Source: a virus. Taken from it: a DNA stretch of 28,593 nucleotides. The translations under genes and the position numbers were made by a program. Shown in pieces: positions 1-5,883 of this stretch. The DNA lies in the IMG/VR virus record IMGVR_UViG_3300006802_000400, positions 1 through 28,593 of that record; one strand, written 5' to 3'. Each line of letters opens with the position of its first letter. Positions within the stretch are counted from its first letter, which is position 1. The notes beneath the pieces were generated by a model. The model had not been told where the DNA came from and searched no databases. It saw only the letters and a list, made by a program, of their open reading frames with translations.

Positions 1-2
1 CG

Positions 3-167
3 GCGGCGATGCGTCAGGCGGTCGCGGCGTGCGGGGCACGGCTGCCGGTGGTGGTGACGCGGCAGGACCGGGGCGAGTGGCTCGTGACGGTGCGACTCGC
101 GGACCTGGGTCGGCTCTGGGCGTGGCTGGATGCGGTGTTGGAGCCGGGTGGGGAGGGCGAAGAATAA
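3..167 (+). CDS. 3' end of an unidentified gene, start outside the window
   Basis: An open frame enters the window at its left edge and stops at TAA 165-167, leaving about 54 residues. The visible part contains a run of beta-strand-like sequence (LPVVVTRQDRGEWLVTVRL) followed by a Trp/Leu-rich helix and an acidic, Gly-rich tail. Short phage proteins of the PDDEXK nuclease or resolvase type often end in a similar way, but no catalytic residue is present in this fragment, so that assignment is only a guess. The next possible promoter begins three bases after the stop, so this gene probably closes an upstream operon. Its reality is supported by the uninterrupted frame and codon use like that of its neighbours. 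Confidence 0.5.
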   Translation, partial: AAMRQAVAACGARLPVVVTRQDRGEWLVTVRLADLGRLWAWLDAVLEPGGEGEE

Positions 168-170
168 TCG

Positions 171-199
171 TTGACAGATATTCGTGGTGTGGTTAGGGT
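171..199 (+). promoter_or_regulatory. possible sigma70-type promoter
   Basis: A perfect TTGACA (171-176) is followed after 17 bases by TAGGGT (194-199), which matches TATAAT at three of six positions. Transcription would begin around 205-208, at or next to the ATG at 207, so the message would be nearly leaderless. It sits between the stop of one gene and the start of a chain of overlapping genes, where a promoter is expected. The -10 match is modest. Confidence 0.45.
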
Positions 200-206
200 C
201 GTGAGC

Positions 207-413
207 ATGAAGATCACCGACACGAATCTCTTCGCTCTTGGTCGCGCTTTCGGCGACGCGGTGTCGCTCCCTGCGAGCACACGCTTTGACGCGGTGACGC
301 TGCCGCACCTGCGCCGGTGCGTGAAAGCTGGTCTGGTCGAGCTGACCTCCGATCGCTCGGCGATGGTGCTCACCGAGTCGGGCATCTCGGCACTTGCGGC
401 GAGGCAGCGGTGA
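207..413 (+). CDS. small winged-helix-like protein (68 aa)
   Basis: ATG at 207 is preferred over the in-frame TTG at 171 because that TTG lies inside the likely -35 box. The 68-residue product has a helical N-terminal half (DTNLFALGRAFGDAV). A second half reads LPHLRRCVKAGLVEL, a polar turn, then VLTESGISALAARQR, the shape of a winged-helix DNA-binding protein: recognition helix, beta wing, closing helix. No Shine-Dalgarno sequence precedes the ATG, which fits a leaderless message. The stop TGA overlaps the GTG of the next gene, so the two are coupled. It may be a small transcription regulator, for instance of the downstream methyltransferases; this is inferred from fold-like pattern and position only. 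Confidence 0.55.
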   Translation: MKITDTNLFALGRAFGDAVSLPASTRFDAVTLPHLRRCVKAGLVELTSDRSAMVLTESGISALAARQR

Positions 414-562
414 AGCGGGGACCGGGTCGACCCCGGCTCGGGCACGTCCCTGTCACGGCTCGGCTGACGCCGGAGGAGCGCGATCGGCTCCTGACCTTCG
501 GGGCCGGGCCGTCGGAAGCGGTGCGGGCGCTGCTCGCGCTTGCCGAGGCCAAGAAGAAGTGA
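410..562 (+). CDS. 50-aa basic protein, ribbon-helix-helix or AT-hook-like
   Basis: GTG at 410 overlaps the preceding stop by four bases (GTGA), and the stop at 560-562 overlaps the GTG of the first methyltransferase in the same way. The 50-residue product starts with a basic GRPR-type AT-hook (RGPGRPRLG). It continues with VTARLTPEERDRLLTFG and then GPSEAVRALLALA, which resembles a ribbon-helix-helix unit: a short strand followed by two helices. Such proteins bind DNA as dimers and often repress their own operon. The role here is inferred from sequence pattern and size; a longer upstream reading of the frame exists but would overlap the previous gene almost completely. Confidence 0.55.
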   Translation: MKRGPGRPRLGHVPVTARLTPEERDRLLTFGAGPSEAVRALLALAEAKKK

Positions 563-648
563 CCATCGGGTCGCTGTTTTCGGGCATCGGCGGGCTGGAG
601 CTTGGCTTGGAGCGCGCCGGGCTTGGGCCGGTTGTGTGGCAATGCGAG
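555..648 (+). repeat. 94-bp direct repeat, copy 1
   Basis: Bases 555-648 match 1349-1442 at 89 of 94 positions (counted by hand). The copies start four bases before the GTG of each methyltransferase and end sharply after residue 30. All five differences are third-position and synonymous, so the first 30 residues of the two proteins are identical. Confidence 0.9.
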
Positions 649-1356
649 CGTGACCCGTTCGCGCGCAGCATTTTGCGCAAGCACTGGCCGGACGTGCCGT
701 GTGTCGAGGACGTCCACGACGTCTGGGCCGAGCCGCTGGAGCGCGCGGAGCTTATCTGCGGCGGATTCCCCTGTCAGGACGTGTCGGCGGCTGGAAGCGG
801 TGCTGGGCTTGCGGGGGCTCGGTCTGGACTCTGGTATGAGTTTTTGCGCGTGGTCGACGTTCACCAGCCCGCCGTGGTCGTCGTCGAGAATGTTACGAGC
901 GGGCAGAAAAGGTGGTTGCCGCATGTCCTCGAAGGGCTCGAAGACCTTGGTTACGTTTGCTGTCCCCTCGTGCTTCCTGCCGGACGAGTCGGCGCTCCGC
1001 ACCTGCGTCGTCGCACCTTCGTCGTTGCCGACACCGACGGCGAGTGTCTACAGCTCGTCAAACAATGGCACGAGGGACGGGGTCACGCCGTATGCGACGA
1101 AGGGGAAGCCTTCGCTGTGGACGAGGGCGAAGCAAGGCACGCTTCCGATGCATCCGCCTGGTCCGCTGGACCCACGTTGGACGGAGTGGGCAATGGGCTT
1201 TCCAGAGGATTGGACCCTGCCGAATACCGGTCAGACCGGTTTCGAGTTTTAGGTAACGCGGTCGTGCCGCAATGCGCAGAAATTATTGGTCGCCTCATCT
1301 TGGCGGCGCGCAGCGCGCGACCGGCCGAGGAGGCCGCCGCGGGTGGGGAGAAGTGA
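559..1356 (+). CDS. DNA (cytosine-5) methyltransferase, first of a tandem pair
   Basis: The 265-aa enzyme transfers a methyl group from S-adenosylmethionine to cytosine C5 in duplex DNA. Visible family motifs are motif I FSGIGGLELGLE (7-18), motif IV GGFPCQDVS with catalytic Cys72, motif VI VENV (109-112), motif VIII LRRR (149-152) and motif X GNAVVP (232-237). GTG 559 is chosen because it overlaps the previous stop (GTGA) and begins exactly where the related second gene begins. The target-recognition part between motifs VIII and X is short, as in many phage enzymes. No restriction endonuclease is adjacent, so an orphan, anti-restriction role is likely. Oddity: over 1022-1252 the +1 frame also carries methyltransferase-like motifs (LPTPTAS, MGFPEDW); see findings. 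The recognition sequence cannot be predicted. Confidence 0.92.
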   Translation: MTIGSLFSGIGGLELGLERAGLGPVVWQCERDPFARSILRKHWPDVPCVEDVHDVWAEPLERAELICGGFPCQDVSAAGSGAGLAGARSGLWYEFLRVVDVHQPAVVVVENVTSGQKRWLPHVLEGLEDLGYVCCPLVLPAGRVGAPHLRRRTFVVADTDGECLQLVKQWHEGRGHAVCDEGEAFAVDEGEARHASDASAWSAGPTLDGVGNGLSRGLDPAEYRSDRFRVLGNAVVPQCAEIIGRLILAARSARPAEEAAAGGEK

Positions 1357-1442
1357 CCATTGGATCGCTGTTTTCGGGCATTGGCGGGCTAGAGCTTGGC
1401 TTGGAGCGCGCCGGGCTTGGTCCGGTTGTGTGGCAATGCGAG
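1349..1442 (+). repeat. 94-bp direct repeat, copy 2
   Basis: This is the second copy of the block at 555-648. It covers the junction between the two methyltransferase genes and the first 30 codons of the second one. Similarity stops abruptly after the shared GCGAG, which points to partial duplication or gene conversion confined to the motif I region. Confidence 0.9.
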
Positions 1443-2105
1443 CCGGATGCTGACGCGCGAGCCGTGCTCTCGTGGCACTGGCATCGCGTGCAGATCTTTC
1501 GAGACGTGCGAGAGCTCGACCGGTATCACGGCGATTGGTGTCGTGGCGGCTGGGATTGCGAGTGCGAAGATCCGATAGAGCCGGTCGACGTAATGTGCGG
1601 TGGCTTCCCGTGTCAGGACCTGTCGAGCGCTAACGTCGTTTGTCGCACCGGCCTTGCTGGCCCCCGCTCAGGGCTGTGGCGCTCGTATCTGGGCGCTATC
1701 GAATACGTCAGACCTTCGTGGGTGGTGGTGGAAAATGTCGGATCAAGCTGGCGAGAATGGGTGCCCGTCGTGCGGCGCGATCTTTGTCGATCGGGATATT
1801 CCAGCGTGCCACTGGCTTTGTCCCCCGCTGAGCTTGGATACCCGCACCACCGTGATCGCGTCTTCGTCGTGGCCTACGCCCACGGCCAAGGCGAACCACT
1901 TCGCGCCGTACATGCGACGATGGCCAGCGTACGCGAGGCTGCAGGACGAGATGGGTCGCGTACCAGGGCATCATGTGCCGAGGCTGTGGCTCGCGCTAAT
2001 GGGCTTCCCGCTGGATTGGCTCGATTGCCTGGCAATGCCGTTGTTCCTGATGTCGCCTTCCACATCGGACGCGGAATCAAACAAGTGATGGACGAAATTT
2101 TGTGA
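1353..2105 (+). CDS. DNA (cytosine-5) methyltransferase, second of a tandem pair
   Basis: The 250-aa product has the same family motifs: FSGIGGLELGLE (7-18), GGFPCQDLS with catalytic Cys87, VENV (126-129), HHRDR (165-169) and GNAVVP (227-232). Its first 30 residues equal those of the upstream enzyme, after which the two diverge strongly. A Cys-rich insertion (DWCRGGWDCECED, about 61-73) precedes motif IV and is absent from the first copy. GTG 1353 overlaps the stop of the first gene (GTGA), and the stop overlaps the ATG of the next gene. The divergent recognition region implies a different target site, so the pair may block several host restriction enzymes. As in gene one, the +1 frame between motifs VIII and X holds WPTPTA and MGFPLDW. 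Confidence 0.92.
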   Translation: MTIGSLFSGIGGLELGLERAGLGPVVWQCEPDADARAVLSWHWHRVQIFRDVRELDRYHGDWCRGGWDCECEDPIEPVDVMCGGFPCQDLSSANVVCRTGLAGPRSGLWRSYLGAIEYVRPSWVVVENVGSSWREWVPVVRRDLCRSGYSSVPLALSPAELGYPHHRDRVFVVAYAHGQGEPLRAVHATMASVREAAGRDGSRTRASCAEAVARANGLPAGLARLPGNAVVPDVAFHIGRGIKQVMDEIL

Positions 2106-2263
2106 TGGTCATCCGCTGCGACCGCTGCGGCGCGGAGCTCGAGGCGCACCTGCCGGAGCGTCATGCGTGGGCGCGGACGTGGGATGCGGAGCGTGGTTGC
2201 ATGCGGCATGAATGCCCGACGTGCACGGGGCGTGAGGCGAAGAAGGGGAAGAGGAGGAGCTAA
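2105..2263 (+). CDS. 52-aa zinc-ribbon microprotein
   Basis: The ATG at 2105 shares a base with the TGA of the second methyltransferase, and the frame runs to TAA 2261-2263. The product begins MVIRCDRCGAEL, with a CxxC knuckle, continues with a Trp-containing middle (HAWARTW), and has a second knuckle HECPTC followed by a very basic tail (KKGKRRS). Two CxxC pairs of this kind normally bind one zinc ion, and the basic tail suggests nucleic-acid contact. Phages often carry such small zinc-ribbon proteins of unknown role. The four-cysteine arrangement and tight coupling to both neighbours make it a credible gene despite its size. Confidence 0.7.
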   Translation: MVIRCDRCGAELEAHLPERHAWARTWDAERGCMRHECPTCTGREAKKGKRRS

Positions 2264-2264
2264 G

Positions 2265-2768
2265 GTGGCGAAACAAAAGAGTGAAACGCACGCGAAGATG
2301 CGCTCCGATGTCATCGAGCCGACCGACGAGGAAATCGAAGCCGTCCTCGGTGCAATGCGCAAAGGCGTCGGTTACGAGCGCGCTATCGCGCTCGCCGAAA
2401 TCCCGCGCTCGCGCGGCGCGCGCTGGCTCGCACGCGGCAAAGAGCACATGGTCGGCGGCCACAAGGAGCGGCACTCGCAGTTCGCCAAGCTCGCCCGCAA
2501 GGTCGAGAAAGAGCGCGCGAAGGTCGTGGCGCGCGCCGAGGGCGTCGTCGTCTCGGCACTGCAATCCGACGACGAGGACCGCGCGTTAGGCACTGCGAAG
2601 TGGATCTTGCCGCGCATCGCCGGGCGAGACTACGCCGAGCGCACGCTCCAGCTCACCGAGCGGCAAAAGCTCGCGGAGCAGCTCGTCGAGGGTCTGCGCG
2701 AGCGCATCAGCTCGGCCGCCTTCTCCGAGGTGCTCGCGGCGCTTCAAGACATGGACGTCGACGAGTGA
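2265..2768 (+). CDS. probable terminase small subunit
   Basis: GTG 2265 follows a strong Shine-Dalgarno sequence (GAGGAGG, about 2251-2257) and lies just after the preceding stop, so it is chosen over upstream in-frame codons. The 167-aa protein has an N-terminal helix-turn-helix-like part (TDEEIEAVLGAMRKGVGYERA, then IPRSRGARWLARG). A charged helix follows, then AKWILPRIAGRDYAERT, resembling the W-x-L-x-R-x-x-P/A-x-x-Y pattern common in small terminases and related packaging-site binding proteins. It would bind the pac or cos site and hand DNA to the large subunit. It lies 4.5 kb upstream of the large terminase with other genes in between, which is unusual. A generic phage DNA-binding protein is the alternative. 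Confidence 0.5.
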   Translation: MAKQKSETHAKMRSDVIEPTDEEIEAVLGAMRKGVGYERAIALAEIPRSRGARWLARGKEHMVGGHKERHSQFAKLARKVEKERAKVVARAEGVVVSALQSDDEDRALGTAKWILPRIAGRDYAERTLQLTERQKLAEQLVEGLRERISSAAFSEVLAALQDMDVDE

Positions 2769-3580
2769 GCCGCACGAAATCGCACGTCCTGCGCGAGACC
2801 GATGGCGTGCTGTCGGTCTCGCTGTGCGGGATGGTCGGCGTGCGCGGCACCGAGGGCGAGCCGACGTGCGCGCTCTGCCGGCGCGAGCTCGACCGCCTGG
2901 GCGCGCTCGGCGTGGCGCCCGACGAGGTGCCGCGCGTCGTGCCGGAGGCCGGGCAAGGCACGCGATGGGATGCGTCGCTCGAAGCTATCGCGACCGCGCC
3001 GACGCCGGGACGCGTGGCGCACCGCTACCGGTGGGCGACCGTCTCGGAGGCCCTCGAGCTCTGGGCGCGCGTGCGCGTCGATGGGTACGGCGCGAAAAGC
3101 CTGCACGCCGTCACCGAGGCACTCGGTCGCGACGGCGTGCGAGTCGATGGGGGCGCGCCTGGTGACCCGCAGGCGACGCGGCAAGCGGAGGACTGCGCCG
3201 CCGTCGAGGCGTGCCTCCGGCACGTCTTCGAGCGTGTCGCGTGGGAAGGGCTCCTCGACGCGCGCCAGGCTTTCGCGGCGACGATGGCGCGGTGGGTTGC
3301 CTTCGATTGGGCCGACGTACGCGTGCGCCGCGACGTGAGGCGCGAGCCGGTGCAGCTCACGCCGGAGGCTATCGCCGAGCAGCTCGCGGTGCCCGACGTG
3401 ACGGCGCGAGTCGTGCGACGCACGACCGACCGCGCGATGCGCTATCTGCGCGTCGAGATGGTCGCACGCGAGCTCGTGAAGCCGCGCCGTCGTCCCGCGT
3501 CTGGTGCGTCTGCCGCATATCTGGCAGAATGCGCGGCGATTGAGGCGCGACGGGTCGCGCTGGCGAAGGGGGCAGGATGA
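2765..3580 (+). CDS. protein of unknown function with Cys knuckle and HTH-like C-terminus
   Basis: GTG 2765 overlaps the previous stop (GTGA) and gives 271 aa. Near the N-terminus, GVRGTEGEPTCALCRREL contains one CxxC pair, possibly half of a metal site. The middle is Arg/Ala-rich and largely helical. Near the C-terminus, LTPEAIAEQLAVPDVTARVV then TTDRAMRYLRVEM reads like a helix-turn-helix followed by a basic helix, as in sigma-like or replication-initiator regulators. I do not recognise the family. Its place between the possible small terminase and a small HTH protein suggests DNA binding, perhaps late gene control or packaging. The C-terminus overlaps the next ATG by four bases. Confidence 0.6.
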   Translation: MSRTKSHVLRETDGVLSVSLCGMVGVRGTEGEPTCALCRRELDRLGALGVAPDEVPRVVPEAGQGTRWDASLEAIATAPTPGRVAHRYRWATVSEALELWARVRVDGYGAKSLHAVTEALGRDGVRVDGGAPGDPQATRQAEDCAAVEACLRHVFERVAWEGLLDARQAFAATMARWVAFDWADVRVRRDVRREPVQLTPEAIAEQLAVPDVTARVVRRTTDRAMRYLRVEMVARELVKPRRRPASGASAAYLAECAAIEARRVALAKGAG

Positions 3581-3771
3581 GCGAATACACGACGGTCCCG
3601 AAGGCGGCCGCGCAGCTCGGCATGAGCGCTGATGCGCTGCGGCGATGGATCGACAGCTACCCGACGCTCTGGCCGCGCACGCACCAGCCATATCCCGGCG
3701 CGTCGTGGCGCGTGTCGGTCGCCGACCTTCGCACGCGGCTCGACGCTATCTCGGCGAGGTCGCGGCGATGA
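3577..3771 (+). CDS. 64-aa helix-turn-helix protein, MerR/excisionase-like
   Basis: The ATG overlaps the preceding TGA (ATGA). The product starts TTVPKAAAQLGMSADALRRWI, the standard pattern of the MerR/excisionase/Nu1-type winged helix: a helix, a tight turn at GMS, and a recognition helix ending in RRWI. It then has a wing-like Pro/Trp segment (YPGASWRVS) and a final helix (VADLRTRLDAI). Proteins of this shape act as excisionases, small repressors or, in the Nu1 family, as small terminase DNA-binding domains. With no integrase in view, an excisionase role is unsupported; given the location, a packaging or regulatory role is as likely. Confidence 0.7.
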   Translation: MSEYTTVPKAAAQLGMSADALRRWIDSYPTLWPRTHQPYPGASWRVSVADLRTRLDAISARSRR

Positions 3772-4499
3772 TCGTCCTCCTTCCCACCTACGCTCGCCCC
3801 GCCTTTTTCGCGCGCATCTGCGCCGACTTGCGGCGCGAGCTCACGTCGCGCGATGCGCTCGTCGTCCTCGACGATGCATCGCCGGACGCTTACGCGGGCG
3901 ACGTGCTCGCCGCGTCGGGGCTGACAGAGCACGTCGAGTGCACGCTACTGCGTGCGCCCGAGAATCGCGGGCGCATCGGCTATTGGCGCACCGTCGGCGC
4001 GCTCCTCGACGCGGCCTTCGAGCTTCGCCGACCCGGCGCTGAGCTCGTCGCGTATCTCGCCGACGACCTGCGCCTCGCCGACGGCTGGCGTCAGCGCGCC
4101 GCCGAGGAGACCACGCGAGTCAGTCGATACCCAGGCTGCATCGGTCTGCACGCGCATCGCGACGGGAGGACGCGCGAATGGGGGCTACCTGGCGGCGATG
4201 ACGTCGACGGGCAGGGCGAGCACATGGCCTGGCAGGATGGCGTTTGGGTCACGCGCGCGCGCTGGCTCGAGTCACTGCGACCCGAGGAGGTCAATCGCGA
4301 CTGGGTGCGCTATCCGCACCTCGGCTCGGGCGCGTGGCGCTCCTCGAGCTACCGCACGCACGCGGCGGGGCTCTGGTGGTACAGGCCGCGCGAGACGATG
4401 TGCTGGCACGACGACGAGGGCGCGAGCGTGATGAATCCGCAGGCGACGGCGAGCGAAGGTGCGCGCAAGCGGCGCCGCGTTTGCACGGTGACGCCGTGA
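3768..4499 (+). CDS. GT-A-like glycosyltransferase (first of three)
   Basis: The 243-aa product opens MIVLLPTYARPAFF, the typical start of family-2-like transferases. It then shows ALVVLDDASPD (about 30-40) for the nucleotide-binding acid, ENRGRIGYWRTV (65-76) and VAYLADDLRL (95-103), whose acidic cluster corresponds to the metal-binding DxD. It would transfer a sugar from a nucleotide-sugar donor; the acceptor is unknown. ATG 3768 overlaps the previous stop (ATGA). It begins a coupled cassette of four glycan-type genes. The C-terminal part is rich in Trp and Arg and carries no membrane segment, so the enzyme is probably cytoplasmic. Confidence 0.8.
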   Translation: MIVLLPTYARPAFFARICADLRRELTSRDALVVLDDASPDAYAGDVLAASGLTEHVECTLLRAPENRGRIGYWRTVGALLDAAFELRRPGAELVAYLADDLRLADGWRQRAAEETTRVSRYPGCIGLHAHRDGRTREWGLPGGDDVDGQGEHMAWQDGVWVTRARWLESLRPEEVNRDWVRYPHLGSGAWRSSSYRTHAAGLWWYRPRETMCWHDDEGASVMNPQATASEGARKRRRVCTVTP

Positions 4500-5149
4500 C
4501 GTTCCGACCGCTCGTGTCTTACGCCGGGCGTCTGCTCGGATTCGAGCATGAGAGCGCCGAGGATCACATCGCGTTGCATCACGCGCGCGGCCGACTCTAC
4601 GAGGCGCCGCTCATTGAGCACATGCGCACGCTGCCCGAGATACGCGGGCGCTGGATGCTCGACATCGGCGCGCACGTCGGGAACCACGCGGCGGCGATGC
4701 TTGCGGCCGGCGAGGTCGCCGGCGTCATCGCGTGCGAGCCGACTGAGCGATATCACGCGCTGTGCGCTGCGCTGCGGTCGATCGACCCGCTGGGGTCGCG
4801 CTGGAATGCGATGCGCGTCGCGGTCGGCGACGGCGAGGTGGTCGAGTTCGTGCCTCCGCCGCCGGGCAATAGCGGGATGGCTCGCGTGCGCGTCGCCGAG
4901 GATGGCGTCGTGACGATGCGCGTCGACGAGATGGCGAGAGAGCTCGACGTGGGGCTGGTCAAGATCGACGTCGAGGGTCACGAGCGACACGTCCTCCTCG
5001 GCGCGCTCGCGACGCTGCGGCGCTGCCGTCCGGTGGTCGTGGTCGAAGGCGCGCGCGACATGCTCGACGCGCTCCTCGAGGCGCTGGGCTACGCATGGGA
5101 CTCGACATGGTGCGCGACGCCGACGCACGTCTATCGGGTGACCTCATGA
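4496..5149 (+). CDS. FkbM-family SAM-dependent methyltransferase
   Basis: GTG 4496 overlaps the preceding TGA and gives 217 aa. The SAM-binding motif I is WMLDIGAHVGNHA (about 53-65), with the acidic end of strand two at CEP (80-82). VGLVKIDVEGHERHVLLGA (152-170) is the hallmark of FkbM-type O-methyltransferases, followed by a VVVVEG strand. These enzymes usually methylate hydroxyls of sugars or small molecules. Placement between glycosyltransferases suggests that it caps or modifies the sugar they attach. An earlier in-frame start exists but would overlap the glycosyltransferase by about 250 bases. Confidence 0.85.
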   Translation: MTFRPLVSYAGRLLGFEHESAEDHIALHHARGRLYEAPLIEHMRTLPEIRGRWMLDIGAHVGNHAAAMLAAGEVAGVIACEPTERYHALCAALRSIDPLGSRWNAMRVAVGDGEVVEFVPPPPGNSGMARVRVAEDGVVTMRVDEMARELDVGLVKIDVEGHERHVLLGALATLRRCRPVVVVEGARDMLDALLEALGYAWDSTWCATPTHVYRVTS

Positions 5150-5883
5150 TCGTCGCAAGCATGGCCACGCTGCCGCGTCGCCGAGACATCGCGCTCCGCG
5201 CCGTCGCGTCGCTGCTACCGCAGGTCGACGTGTTGCATCTCTGGCTCGACAAGCACAGCGTGGCCGAGGGCGAGCTCGCCGAGTTCGAGTTTTGCCAGCT
5301 CGCGTCGAGCCTCGACATCCCGTGGCATCGCATCGGCTTCGCGCGCGGCGACCGAGGCGACGGCGGGAAGTTCGCCGCGCTCGGCATGCTGCCAGACGAC
5401 GCGGTGTGGCTCGTCTGCGACGACGACCTCAGATACCCGACAGACTACGTCGAGACGATGCTCGCCGCGCTCGAGCGCGTCGAAGCCGACGGCCCGTGCG
5501 TGGTCGGTCTGCACGCGCTTCGACTGCCGGAGCAATGCAAACGCTACCGCGACCAGCGCCAGCATGTGCAGCACTGCCTCCGCTTCGAGACGCGGCCCGA
5601 CGAGATGGCGCGCGCGCACGTTCTCGGCACGTCCAGCGTCATCACGCGCCCGCGCTACGTGCGCGGCTTCGAGGCCGTCGACGTGGCCGACCCGCCGAAC
5701 GTCGGCGACCTGCATCTGGCCGCGTGGTGCGAGCGCGCGAGCGTGCCGCGCTATTGCATGCCGCTGCCGCGCGAGGGATGGCTCGGCAATCTGCTACCGG
5801 ACGGCGCGCCGTCTATCTGGACCGACCGCGCGACGCGAAACGAAAACCGCGTGGTGCAGGGCGTGACGTGGGGCGCGCTGTGA
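5146..5883 (+). CDS. GT-A-like glycosyltransferase (second of three)
   Basis: ATG 5146 overlaps the previous stop (ATGA), and its product begins IVASMATLPRRRDIALRAV, like family-2-type transferases that start with a PRR turn. An ATG at 5095 is in frame but would overlap the FkbM gene by 55 bases. Further features of the 245-aa protein are VDVLHLWLDK (27-36), GDGGKF (71-76), the acid cluster VWLVCDDDLRYPTDYV (87-102) expected to bind the metal and nucleotide-sugar, and HVLGTSSVITR. This layout is shared with glycosyltransferase-like proteins that carry a 'CDDD-YP-DYV' block. The substrate is unknown. Confidence 0.75.
   Translation: MIVASMATLPRRRDIALRAVASLLPQVDVLHLWLDKHSVAEGELAEFEFCQLASSLDIPWHRIGFARGDRGDGGKFAALGMLPDDAVWLVCDDDLRYPTDYVETMLAALERVEADGPCVVGLHALRLPEQCKRYRDQRQHVQHCLRFETRPDEMARAHVLGTSSVITRPRYVRGFEAVDVADPPNVGDLHLAAWCERASVPRYCMPLPREGWLGNLLPDGAPSIWTDRATRNENRVVQGVTWGAL

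Noticed and set aside
559-2105. A restriction-modification system
   Set aside because: Both enzymes are methyltransferases and no nuclease, specificity subunit or controller with matching motifs is next to them; orphan phage methylation explains the locus better.
5095-5145. Earlier start (ATG 5095) for the second glycosyltransferase
   Set aside because: It would overlap the FkbM gene by 55 bases, while ATG 5146 gives the ATGA coupling seen throughout and starts exactly at the family-like first strand.
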